From contig CM048842.1 of NCBI GenBank assembly GCA_026545765.1, forward strand, positions 40,185,431 through 40,249,430: a DNA stretch of 64,000 nucleotides, read 5' to 3'. How positions within the stretch are numbered: the stretch's first letter is position 1; each line of letters opens with the position of its first letter. Shown in pieces: positions 33,314 to 44,162 of the stretch. This DNA comes from Plantago major (Eukaryota > Streptophyta > Magnoliopsida > Lamiales > Plantaginaceae). The position numbers were made by a program, and so were the translations under genes. A model generated the notes under the pieces. That model was not told the origin of the DNA. It worked only from the letters and a program-made list of their open reading frames with translations, and did no database searches.

Positions 33314-35219
33314 CTGAGCAGTGTCAGGCTGATTGGTCTCTTGAACTTGTGACCCTTCAATGTTTTGGTCTTGTTGTTCCATTTCAGCTTCTTTGTTTGA
33401 AGTTTCAGGTACTTCAGACCTTTCCTGAGTATGCAACTCAGTTGCCTCCCCTAGTTGATCATTCTGAGTAGATGTCTCAGTTTGATCCCTCTCATTGAGT
33501 TAGGAACCCGCTCTTTTATAGGATTTTCTTCAGCAATGAAAGATGCTGGTATCTGCAGCTCAAGTACCATTTCAGCAGTATCCTTATCTGGATGTTGTGG
33601 TTTTTGTGCTTGAGACAGACTATTGAGTGTTGAGGCAATGGCAGTATCCTCCAACACTAAGCTATCACTCATCAGAGCATCTTCAAAATCTTTCAGTCTT
33701 TCTTGCTTTGATGGTGTAATTTGTCCAGTGAACTTGGACACAGTTGCTTTTTCAGCAACCTTTGAAACAGGTGCTTGTTCAACAACCTGTGGTGTAGGTT
33801 CTTCTTCAGATACCTCTACACCAGTTACTTTTTCAGTAAACCTAGCCCTTTTTGATTTTTCTAGGACTTGAGAGATGACTAATTCGTCATCTTCATCGTC
33901 AGAGCTCTCATCAGCATTAGGAACTGATTGGTCCATAATCCCTGCGGTTTCTGTAGATAGGGCTTGGTATCTATCACTACTTTCTTTAGCAGCATTTATG
34001 AGTTCATCAGTAAAGCTTTCGGCAATAGTCTCAACATTTCTGAAAGCACTTTCTCTTGCTGAGTCTAATTGTTCAGTAGCCGATACCTCTTTTGCAGCAT
34101 TGATGAGTTCATCTGCATTTATGAGTTCATCGGTAGTGGTGGCAGGTATCTGGGAATCGACAACCTCAATGGGTGTGCTTTCTGATTTCCCAGCAGACTT
34201 ATTTCGTGAAGTTCTGGGCTTCTTGGTTGCAACCTTTCCCTCAGATACCTCTTCAGTCTTTCGCTTCTTGGAACCTTTCTGAGATCCAGTAACCTTTTTC
34301 AACATGTTTGTATACTCATATTTGTAGAGTAGGTTACTGTTGGCCATATCTGCCGTCTCTCTGAGCTCAATGCCAAGACATTCCAGTAAGTAGCATATCT
34401 TCAGACCATAGCTTACTGTGGCCTTTGGCTCAACAAGTCCCTTAGCGATTGTAGGCTCAAAGCCTTGAATCTTCTTCACAAATTTCATGAAGGCGTACTT
34501 CCCCCAATTAAAAGGGTTTTCCAGCCTTTTGTCTTGTTGTTGTAGCAAGAACATCATCATCCAGCATTCTTGGCTTATCTGGTCAGCACCTCCTTGTAGA
34601 CCATCAAAGCATCTGTGAAGAATGCATGCCAACACATCCCAGTGAACCAGCAGATGTCTGGTTCTGATGTCAGCAAGCCTGAAATCAGTGGGTGTATCTG
34701 GTTTTTCAAGATCACACACATCACTGTATAGATGTTTTACACCTTCAAGGAGATCATCATCCTTGGTGTCTATTTCAAAATCCTTTCCAAGATTTTGAAG
34801 ATCAAAAAACTTACAGAAAGTCGTTAAGTCCAAAAAGATTTCCTTTCCTTGGACCTTAGTTTTTATAGACACTATTGCAGTGCCTTCAGAAACACAGGAT
34901 ATAATCTTGGAGTTATTGTAGAATTCTAACACATCTAGTGAAGAAATTCTACTGGGAAGAGCTGATAGAAAACCCTTGATTTTTGCCTTTTCAAGCATGT
35001 CATGTATCAGCTTTCTATCGGCTTGATTTTCAACAGCAGCCGTGAGGTATTCTCAATCATGGCACCACCCCAAATCATTCTGTGATTTGAAGTCCAGTGA
35101 TCGGGATTGAAGTCTCCTACCAAACGATTGTTTATAACTACCAATTCTGGTGCTTGCTTTTCAGCAGTACCAGTGGTAGTATTTTGGGATTTCTGGGTAG
35201 AAGCACGTTTTGGAGCCAT
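33314..35219 (-). pseudogene. Sire-1 env-like gene: N-terminal exon
   Basis: Seen: start MAPKRASTQKSQNTTTG at 35219. A frame change near 35010 leads into a 515-codon frame: EKAKIKGFLSALPSRISSLD, VLEFYNNSKIISCVSEGTAI, FLDLTTFCKFFDLQNLGKDF, RTRHLLVHWDVLACILHRCF, NPFNWGKYAFMKFVKKIQGF. This resembles in layout the putative plant transposon protein domain found in accessory ORFs of plant LTR elements, but that match is from memory. After residue 230 it becomes basic (GSKKRKTEE) and then acidic and Ser/Thr-rich. A frame change near 33495 leads to QETNQPDTAQ and the first donor of the intron array. One long exon of about 1.9 kb. Confidence 0.65.
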
Positions 35220-35401
35220 CTCTTTATATAGCGTGAGTTTTTCGAAGGTCTGAAAGAGATTAAGGTGAAAGATTAGTGATTCTTTGCAGAAAAACTAATT
35301 TGGGAGCAGAGATTTGCAGAAAAATAGAAGAGAGAAATTTGTTATTCTTGTGCAAGTCTGAATGTTGGATTAGGCGAAAGTGAATTCTTTTGCCAAAATC
35401 C

Positions 35402-35413
35402 TATATATATATA
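35402..35413 (-). promoter_or_regulatory. TATA box of the Sire-1 env-like gene
   Basis: CTATATATATATAG (35401-35414) is followed on the minus strand by a CT-rich leader of about 155 nt ending at ATG 35219. The leader also contains an acceptor-like CTCTTTCAG. This suggests an internal promoter separate from the LTR. Confidence 0.45.
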
Positions 35414-35414
35414 G

Positions 35415-36035
35415 AAATGTAATCTCAACAGTCACATACATACAAATTAATTTTGTGTGTAGTTATCTGTGTATTGCAGACAGGCGTGGGTAAAAGCTTG
35501 TTCGGCATTAAATGCATAGTGGGCCCTGTCGGAATTTCAACAGTCCACTATTTACTGAGAGTTAATTTCTGCCGTAAAGATCAATCGCCCATTTCAACAA
35601 GGGTCACCATTCCTTCTTCAGCAATGATCACAATCAGCAAATGTAATTGTGCCCATTTAATGAATTTTGGCTTTTAGCTATCTGAATCACGTTTCTGTGT
35701 AAATGAGAACACTGTTGTATCTGATTCTATCTTATACTTGTTGTCTTTTCAAAGTTTTTCACAAAGATAGAAATAATTCAAACTTCTAGATAGTAGTTAA
35801 CTATAGATAGTTGTACTATTTTCTTTTGTGTTCCCCCTCACTGAGTGATCTAGATATCTGAGTATCTGTCTCAGAGATCTTCAAATAGCCATTTTACCCT
35901 TTAGCCTTTGGTTTCTGGATACCCGTTCCAAATTCCTCTTTTCTGGATACCTGTTCCAGATTTCTCTTTTCTGGATACCCGTTCCAGATCCCTTTTCTCT
36001 CTCCTTTGATATCTTTTTCAGATATCTGAACTTTT
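35415..36035 (-). other. Sire-1 spacer between pol and env-like gene, with a small tandem repeat
   Basis: Non-coding. At about 35910-35990 the plus strand repeats TTTCTGGATACCCGTTCCAG three times at 27-29 bp spacing. Several phrases of the TATCTGAG type typical of this element family occur. Confidence 0.55.
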
Positions 36036-36290
36036 TCAGTTCTTGGGTAGCTCCATTAGTCCAAGACTGTGTCTTAAGGCTAAGAATCTACTTTCTTGTA
36101 GTGGCTTAGTGAGAGTGGACGGGAGTCTCGAGGGGAAGACTGTTCGAGAAGCCATATCCTTATTAGGACCGTCGGAATCGATTGGCTGATTTGATGATAC
36201 CAGATATATCAGAGTATAAGAAAGATTATATGTTATCAATACACTTGAGAATTTAGATATTTCTAGAATGGATGAACCAATCAGCGTCCT
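36036..36290 (-). pseudogene. Sire-1 Pol tail (end of copia RNase H)
   Basis: Seen: the minus strand encodes LTKPLQESRFLALRHSLGLM just before a stop at 36036, matching the C-terminal end of copia RNase H (usually D.FTKPL...F..LR..LG). Upstream, from about 36130 to 36290, the frame is broken and not recognisable. This places the env-like gene downstream of pol. Most of pol is missing. Confidence 0.6.
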
Positions 36291-37296
36291 TGTTGGTCCA
36301 GATAACGGCAAAGTAAAAGACTGGGGGGGGGGGGGTGAATAGTCTTTTAAAACTTTTGTCGATAAACACAGTTTCTCAGAAACCTGGGGGTTTCTGATAC
36401 TTAAATTCAGAGCGCGGAATACTTTAAGATAGCTAAGTGTAGAAACAATAAGTATGTGTGTGCGCTTTGCTGAAATGTAAATACAGAAAGGTAAATGACA
36501 CAGCAAGTATAGTGGTATCTGGAGGTGGCGTAATCCTCCAACTAATCCACTTTGTTAAGGCTCAGGACAACTTAGAACTACTAGTGATTCTTCGAGCAAC
36601 AGAAAGCTTTCAGAAAGGGTAGTAGAGTGCTTGAGAGAAGACTTTGCTTGATGGTAAGTTTGCAAGATAGAGCGTTCTAAGGTATGTATTTCTCAGCATC
36701 TAAGTGTGTGATATATATAGATGAATTTGAGAGTTGTTGGAATGATATCCGTTAGACACAATTCAAATTCAGTCCATACTTATCTTGAAATGAGTACTCA
36801 GAAGTCCTTGTCTCATGTCTCAGAGAGGACTGTGCTTCAGCAGCATTTCTGCCGATGCAATTAATGCACTTGTACTATTTCTTGTCCTGTAGTCTTTAAC
36901 GGATACATGAGCCTTTCTGATGGCTTGCATGCTCCATAGTCATGATGTTATGTGTCCAGAATCATATTTCAAAAGTAAGTAAATACACTTAAGAAAGTAT
37001 TAAGGACATAGTCTTTCTTGAGTTAGACTAAACCTTGATATCTTCATAAATCTTGTGCAATCTTCAGTCTTCTAATCTTCAGAAAAGCTCCATTGCTAGG
37101 ATTGATCTTCATGGTATTCTGGAAATAAAAATTACACTCAGAGACCTATAATCCTAATACAAGATTTACCAGACTAATCATACTCGGTGATTTCCTCTTT
37201 TACAATGTTCAAGTGAACCAAGAGTACTTAATCACCTTTCTGGCTAAGATAAGAACATGTGATGAGTGATCAAAATACTAATAGATATTCCTAACA
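36291..37296 (-). repeat. Sire-2 3' LTR (1006 bp, internally deleted)
   Basis: Ends TGTTGGTCCAGATAACGG and ATTCCTAACA. Compared with its 5' partner (1415 bp), about 410 bp are missing where ATCCACTT joins TTGTTAAGG (near 36551). A long G-run follows AAAGACT (36323-36336). Confidence 0.85.
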
Positions 37297-37316
37297 AATT
37301 TCCCCCTTTTTGATCA
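37297..37316 (-). other. Sire-2 polypurine tract
   Basis: The minus strand reads CAAAAAGGGGGAAATT directly before the 3' LTR start TGTTAGG. Confidence 0.75.
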
Positions 37317-37613
37317 GTCATCCATGACTATCTTTTAAGTCCTATTACAAATTTGTAATCCTGGAAGAGAAAACAATCCACCACTTAATCATTTCAAAGG
37401 ATATTCAATTATAGTTGAATTAAGTGCAGAAAGTAAACATCAACCAAATCACAAGAAGTGATCTTTGCTGATAAGTTGTCATCTATTAGAATGTATCTTA
37501 GAGTATGATCTTCAGATAGGTACAGTTTACAGAATAAGATGCAACTCTTACAAATAGAGAAATTTAGAAACAATCAGCAAGATTACAAAAAGTAACAAAA
37601 CATACTAAGTAAA

Positions 37614-39615
37614 TTAGAACAAAGGAGAATCCAAGCTCCAAGAGAGTATTCTAATGTTACTAGTCTTCAAGTCTTCAGAAATGCAACTTGGGTTCAGATA
37701 CCTCAAGTTCTTCAGCATCCTTTCTGGATCAGTTGACATAATCATCCACTTTTCTGCATTCTTGGACATAGTCATAAAGAATCCTTCTGACAGAGAGCTC
37801 TGTCTTTCTGTATAAGTCACATATTTCATGGTAACTCTTGCCAAGCTTGTGATTCTTCTGCAGAAAATGTTTGACCCAGAAGTACTTTCCCCAGACCCAG
37901 GCATGGTCTACTTGCAGCTGAGATAGGTTGAAATACTTGTATTTTCTTCCAGATAGTGTATATCATCTAGGTATTCATCCAACGTCATATAGAAAGACTC
38001 ATAGGTTGAAACACCTAGTTTGTTCTTCCTGCTGTAGCTACCATCCAGTTTTCTTACCTTGTGTACATCATTAGGCTTTGGGTAAGGACAGGCAAAAGAA
38101 AGATCCATCTTTCTGGCTTCATTCCTCTTTTCCACTTCAATGTTTAGCCAGGCATGAAGGTGCTCAGGTTTTAGCAATTCTGGCTTGCCTTCTCTCCATT
38201 GGATCTGGTTGAGGATGGGAGTTGGAAACTTATCATTGACAAGTAGATGTTGTAGTTCCAGAATCCAATACCCTCTCTTGTTCAGAATGCACCTATATGA
38301 AGACTCTTCATTACTAGTCTTCACATACTCAATGTGGGCATCAGTTGGCTTTTCTTGATGAGTTTCTCTGTTTACTCTACAAAACTGGGAATCCCTTCTT
38401 GCTTTTCTGTTAAGTGGCCTTCTGTCAGGAGATCCTCTAACCCTTTCTTCACCTTGAAATTTGTCTTTGGTGAATGTTCCTTGTAATGACTTGGTATTTC
38501 CAGAAGGGGTTCTGGTTGCCAAAGGCCTTGCTGCCAGAGGAGGTTGTGAAGTAGTTGCTTGTCTCCTTTTCTTGTGAAGTGGATGTTCATCTGTATCAGA
38601 TTCATCCTCATCATCATTGAAGTTCAAAGTTGGAGACTTCTAGCTTTCTTGACCTCTTACTTCTCCTTCTTCCTTTTCTCCTTCTTCAGAAGTCTTCTTC
38701 TCTTATGAGATTCTAAGGGACTTGGCTCCCCTAGTTATCATACTTCTCAGCCTTCTGGCTGGTTGATCTGGAACAACTTCTTCAGCAAGGGTGTCTCCAT
38801 TGGTGTCCTTAATGACAAGTTGACTTGAGGAGGGAGGATTTGATTGTTTTCTTTTTCTTCCTCTGCCTTTCTGAGGCATCTCTTCCCCCTTAGTCATGAA
38901 TGGTGACTCATGTGACATAAGCTTGAGAGTGATTCAAAGTTTTACGAGATTGTTGTGCACTCGACTAATTCTTGAAGTTCCTTCTTGACTCTTTGTTACG
39001 CTAACTAGTTCTGCTCCTTCTGTTGAGCTCTTCAAGCGGCCTTAGGATGGCGTTGGCTTGCGGGATGACATGGTCGGCTTCATTCAATGCTGCATTAGCA
39101 TTGTTACAATCCTCATCCCTGACCAACCCTAGGTCTTTCTGAGAGAGAGCTATGCTGTTGCTCTATTGAGTAAAGCAGCAGCCAATGGCTTCATCTCTTG
39201 TGGGACGGATTTTAGCACTTCTGTGTCTTGGGCAACTAGTGTCTCTTTGAGTTCCAAAAAGATACTGTTCCTTGCACGGTGCTCTTCACTTCTTGAACTA
39301 CCTGGTGCAGAGAAGATATGAGGAGTAAGTAGGGCTCTCTTTTGCTGAGTGATAAGTCTCTCATCTTCTTCTGCAGTAATCAAGTTGCGGTCTTCTTCAG
39401 CATCACTCTCATAATCCTTCTCTGGGATTGTTTGCAAGCTGACTAACATCTTTTGTTTGCCTTGGAGTATGCTGGCCTTCTGAGAGAATGTAGAAGTTCT
39501 TTCTGATGCAGCCTCAGCATCATGCTCTTCATCATCATTGTCATCCATGGCATCTATCTCAGCAGCTGTGACAACAATGGCATTCTTCAGATTTCTTTGC
39601 TCATCTAGGAGTGCC
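37614..39615 (-). pseudogene. Sire-2 env-like C-terminal region
   Basis: Seen: homologous to 29680-31500 of Sire-1 in the same order: an acidic block with DYESDAEEDRNLITAEEDER, a heptad-rich part, a basic stretch (KGRGRKRKQ), TPSGNTKSLQG and the C-terminal domain (YWILELQHLLVNDKFPTP, NDVHKVRKLDGSYSRKNK). Stops and frame changes occur near 39150, 38920, 38703 and 37910. The N-terminal exon and the intron array are absent, removed by the deletion that fused this part to pol. Confidence 0.7.
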
Positions 39616-41560
39616 AATTGTTTCCAGACTTTGTTTCTCTCAAACTGATCCAACTCTTCTTGCATTGCAGAGATCCAGTCTTGGTCTCTTAATGCTTCTT
39701 CTACAGTTTTAGGTTCAATGTTTGAGATGAAACTTCCAAAGAGAGAGTTAGCATTTTTAGCTATTGCTCTCCTAGTCCTAACACCTTGATTGATTGGTTC
39801 AATCACATCTTTTGCAGGATGATCCTTGATCCATCTCATCATGGGTTTAGGGCTAGTAGGGTCAACATCTATGTGATCTGAATGTGAATCACTATGATTA
39901 TGACTTGATACTTCTTCAGTATCTGTGACATTTTGCACCTCAGAGGGGGCGGTGAATGTCTGACACTTGCTTAGTGTGAGAGCTTTCTGGGACATGCCTG
40001 TCAGAGAGGTCATTTCCAGAGTTAGCTCTCTGATGAACATCTTCAGTTTCCATTTCTGGAATTCTCATCGGAAATTCTTCATCATGTCTGAGAATCATCT
40101 GGTTGTTACTAGGCGTTTCATGATTTTCTTCGTCAGAGTCATCCTCCCTTTCCACAATGATGTTTTTCCTTTCTGAGGGTTCTTCTACAGAATCCTTTAT
40201 CATTAGTTCCTTGAACCTTTCTGAGAGTTCATCAGCAAGGGGTGTTTTCTTGCTTCCTTCATAGAATACAACATGAACTGATTCTTCAATCTTCTTTGTT
40301 CTTTTGTTGTAAACTCTGTATGATTTGCTATTCATAGAATAACCAAGAAACACAGTTTCATCTGCCTTTGGTTGAAATGTTCTTAGATACTCTTTTCCAT
40401 TGTTAAGAACAAAACATCTACAACCAAATACTTTCAGATGTTTGATATTAGGGAGTCTACCAACCAAGAGTTCATATGGGGTCTTGTCATGGTACTTGTT
40501 TATCAAACATACATTACGAGTGTAACATCTTTGTGTTCTGACCTCAACCCAATAAACTTCACTTATTTGGTGTATTAGCATTGTCCTTCTTTGCTTCCTT
40601 AGGTTCTATTTTTCCTTTCGCAACACCATTTTGTTGTGGTGTTGTCACAGAGGAAAGTTGGTGTTGTATACCTTTCTGGTACAAAACTCCTTTATGTCTT
40701 TGGTTGACAAACTTCGATTACCATAGTGCTACGATTGCAGATACTTTGTCATTTTTCATGACTTCAAGCTTATTCAGCAAATTTGGTATCTCCACCCTAG
40801 CATCAGATTTGTGCTTCAGAAAGACAAACCAAGTGAATCTTGAAAAGTCATCTACAACAACCAGACTATACTTCTTTCCTGCATAACTAGTTACGGATGA
40901 TTAAAAAAGATCCATGTCTAATAGTTGCAGTGGTCTAACACTAGAGTGTCTGATTTTGGTCTTGAAAGAGATCTTGGATTGTTTCCCCATCTGACAGGCA
41001 GAACAGATACCATCCTTTCTGAAAGATGTTTTGGGAAGACCACCACTAACTCTTCCTTGGCAAGTTTGTTCAGAGTTTTGAAATTCAAGTGACTCATTCT
41101 TTTGTGCCATAACCAGTGCTCTTCTGTGTGACCTGATTGACTCACCATGAGACATTCTTCAGTTGTGGTAGATGCCCAATCGACAACATAAAGACTACCT
41201 TTTCGGCGAGCAACCAAGACTGTCTGCTTTGACTCATTGTCTATAAGTTTGCAAAACTTTGCTTTGAATTTCACAATGAATCCCTTGTCTGCAAACTGGC
41301 TCATGCTAAATAGATTATATTTCAAACCTTTAACATGTAATACGTCAGTGATTGTTAATGATCCTAATTTGACGTTGCGGATCGAGAGGGATTTAATTCT
41401 CCTAAGAAATCTAATATACGTCCGGTTGCAAGCTTTGTAGTTGACCAGATTGGCTTTGTCTCCTGTCATGTGCTTTCCGCATCCACTATCAAATAGCCAT
41501 TGAGCCTTAGTCCATGAGGCGTTCTGCCAAAAATAGGAAACAGGAGTTAGGTTCTTGCCT
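39615..41560 (-). pseudogene. Sire-2 protease and integrase, ending at the first residues of RT
   Basis: Seen: protease WLFDSGCGKHMTG (41500-41460), GAG-pre-integrase HWLWHKRMSHLNFKTLNKLA and ICSACQMGKQSKISF, integrase core relic YSLVVVDDFSRFTWFVFLKH, and integrase C-terminal GCRCFVLNNGKEYLRTFQPK and DETVFLGYSMNSKSYRVYNK. RT begins with EPKTVEEALRDQDWISAMQE and ELDQFERNKVW, then switches in frame to env-like sequence near 39615. Stops and shifts occur around 40900-40600, and the integrase Glu region (TPQQNGVAKGK) is altered. All of the RT palm, including YVDD, and RNase H are missing. Confidence 0.8.
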
Positions 41561-41769
41561 CAGAGATAGAACCACTTAGACTAAACATTCTTCCAGTAGG
41601 AATCCACATTTTAGTGAATTTCATGGGAGTTTGTTTTTGTCTAACTTGAACAGAAGGAGATGCAATAAAATTAGTAATTTTGATCTCAATCTTCCTTCTT
41701 GTGGTGTTTCTAGGTGTTCCCTTTGGTGCTTTCTGGACCACAGGTTTACGGGGTTGCTTTTGACAAAAC

Positions 41770-44046
41770 TTAGCCTTTACGGCAGTTCCTTCTATCTCTG
41801 GCATTCAGTTTTTCAGTGGCTTGAGATTTCTTCCACTTCTGTCTATTGCTACATGCAATATCAGCCTTGCGCCATTGTTCTTGTCCTTCCTTATATTGTT
41901 GCAGAAGGACCTTTCCAATAGCACGATAGCCTATGCCATTTCGAACACCTTTGACTTTCTGAATGCACTTTTCAGAAGCCTTACTAGTTTCTGCACCATC
42001 TTTATTTTCATAAAATGGTTTAGTAGAGAATTTTCCTATTCCAGCAATTCTTCCATTCCTAGTAATGCAGCAATGTGGATGGTTGCATATCTGAGGGTTG
42101 TATTTCTTTTCAGAAACCTTATCCACATGTTTCTTGTGAACTTGTTGTTCTTTCAAAGGCTGGGTTGCAACTCCTTTTCCTTTGTCAACTACCCTAGCTT
42201 TCTGACCAATGCTATAGGTGGTTGAAGAATCATTCTGTTGACTTTTTACAAAGGTCAACCTTCCATCACTCTTCTTCAGAGGAGATGAATTACTTGATTG
42301 TTCATCAAGTTCAAGTCCACCTTTCTCAGAGGGATCTCTCAGATAGGATTGAACCTCAGTGAGAGTGTCACTAGCCTTTGCATAAGATTGGAAGGATAGC
42401 TCTTTCTTTCTGATTTCTTCATTCTCAGAAAGCAGCTTCATCATTTTCTTATTAAGTTCATCCAAGGCTAGTTTGTGAGAATTTTCATTCTCAGATATCT
42501 GAGCTTTCAGAAAGGCTATTTCAGCGTTCTTGTTCTCAGATACTCTGGTTAGCTCAGAAACCTCTTTTTCAAGAGTTTCTTTGCTTTCCTCTAGAATTCT
42601 GGTTTTGGATTGTGCTTCCAGAAATTCTTTCTCATAACGATCCAATTCACTCTTGACCAACTTCAGATCCTCAATTCCATCATCACTCTCATAGTACAGA
42701 AATTGTGAATTGTTAGTTACCTCATCAGCCATAAGACATATTTTAATGTTGGAGATGTCTGGACCAGCAATCTCAGCAACTCCACACATTTCATTCTTCT
42801 TAAGGCCGAAGTCGATTACATCGTGGGTGATTCCACACAATTCTGGTGATGGTAGGTTTGAGTCATCTGAATCTCCATCTTCAGAATCTGTCTCAATGTC
42901 TAGAGCATCAAGTTGAATTTGAATCTTCTTCCTTTCTTCAGTCAGTAAGGCCCTTTGATTTCTCTTGAAATTTCTTACATCCTTCTTGTCACTGTCTTGA
43001 GCTTGTTTAAAGCGACAATCTCTCTTAAGTGACCGGGCTTTTGACAATAGAAGGATATCATTTCCTATTTACTGACTTGATTAACACCTTTCTGAATGGG
43101 GGTGTTCAGAGAGTTGTTCATTTGTATGTTCTTGTACTGATGATAGTTTGGGCCAAGATGCTTTTTCAGCTTTTCTTTAGCTTTTCTTCTCTCAATCTCT
43201 TGACTCACAAATTTTTTCATGTGTCTTACTGCAAGAGCATTTTCTTCAGATGCATCTTCGGTATCCTTCTTTTCAGAAGTACCTTGAGAGATTAGAGCAA
43301 CACTTTGCAACTTTTAAATTTGTTCTCTGAGTTGTCTCATAGTCTACAGTAGCAAGATGAGAGAAGAGCTCTACTGGAGTGATATTTGGCATCCCTTGGT
43401 TGAAATAAAAGAACTTAGTGTGCTCCCAATTGTGATTGAGATTTCTAACAATAGTCTTAATCTTTTCTGGCTGGGAGTATCTGTTGCTTTCACCAAGTGC
43501 AGCCATATCACTCATAAGAGTAGTAAACCTGAAATCAAGTTCTTCCAGAGTTTCAGTGGGACCTTGTTTGAAGTTTTGGAACTTCAATTTAAGAACTTTG
43601 AACTTGTTTTCCTTGGTTTTCTCTATTCCGGCACAGATTTCTTCAATCAATTGCCAGACAATTTTTGCCATTTTAGCACCCCACAGTTTACACTGTATGT
43701 GCTCAGGTGTCGATCTGATGATGATATTACGAGCTTGACCATCCAATCTGTGTCTCTTGGCATCTTCAGATGTCCAGAGTTCTCTTGACTTGTCTTCATA
43801 CATAATGCTTCCACGAGCAACACGACCACTATCACTGGCAGCCGCATCCTCGCTTCCATCTTCCTTGTCTGAGGCTTTTCTTCCATCAGACACCTCAGTA
43901 ACTTGTTTGAGTTGTCTGATTTTGATAGGCCCTTCATTGATGACATAGATCATCTCGTCACTAATGGCCTCCAGATGGAGCATCATGTTGTTCTTCCATT
44001 TCTAGTAGTTTTCTGGCTTCAGAACGGGTGCATCACTCAGAGACAT
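41770..44046 (-). pseudogene. Sire-2 Gag
   Basis: Seen: start MSLSDAPVLKPENY at 44046, then a TAG where KPENYWKW would be usual. From 43986 the copia Gag (UBN2-type) domain runs: MMLHLEAISDEMIYVI, WGAKMAKIVWQLIEEI, LDFRFTTLMSDMAALGE. A zinc knuckle follows near 43060-43020 (FYCQKPGH, then KRDC) split by a 1-nt frameshift. The C-terminal half has CLMADEV and a long coiled coil (RILEESKETLEKEVSELTRV, LDELNKKMMKLLSENEEIR), typical of the extended Sirevirus Gag. Known of the family: Gag coats the RNA in cytoplasmic particles. Not functional here. Confidence 0.8.
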
Positions 44047-44148
44047 ACCTGCACACTTAAGACACAAATTATATAGTCCTCAGAAAGGGACAAAGTTCCT
44101 TCACGTATCTGGGGATCTAGGTTGATCTTGAAGGCTTGTGAACCTCCT

Positions 44149-44160
44149 GCTCTGATACCA
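44149..44160 (-). other. Sire-2 primer-binding site (initiator tRNA-Met)
   Basis: The minus strand reads TGGTATCAGAGC, two bases downstream of the LTR end GGACCAACA. This is the canonical Met PBS of copia elements. Confidence 0.9.
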
Positions 44161-44162
44161 CT

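Larger units (their letters stand above)
27650..36290 (-). mobile_element. Sire-1: 5'-truncated Sirevirus-like copia element
   Basis: Minus-strand order: pol tail (36130-36036), spacer with its own TATA box (35402), env-like split gene (35219-29680), PPT, and 3' LTR (29291-27650). No 5' LTR, PBS, gag or main pol is present, because the 5' half is missing at the border with Sire-2 (36291). A copia element with a long extra ORF after pol and a CTGGACCAACA LTR end fits the Sirevirus lineage. The left flank is gypsy integrase sequence (GGGTC). Confidence 0.75.

Noticed and set aside
29680..35219. True envelope glycoprotein in Sire-1
   Set aside because: The position fits the env-like ORF of Sireviruses, but I see no clear signal peptide, transmembrane helix or cleavage site; the protein is charged and coiled-coil rich.
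36131..36506. N-terminal part of a 156-codon minus-strand frame
   Set aside because: Most of it is the antisense of the Sire-2 LTR and broken Sire-1 sequence; only the last 25 or so residues (pol tail) are meaningful.
41821..43788. Several plus-strand frames over the Sire-2 gag
   Set aside because: They mirror the Gag coding strand; the minus-strand Gag motifs are clear.
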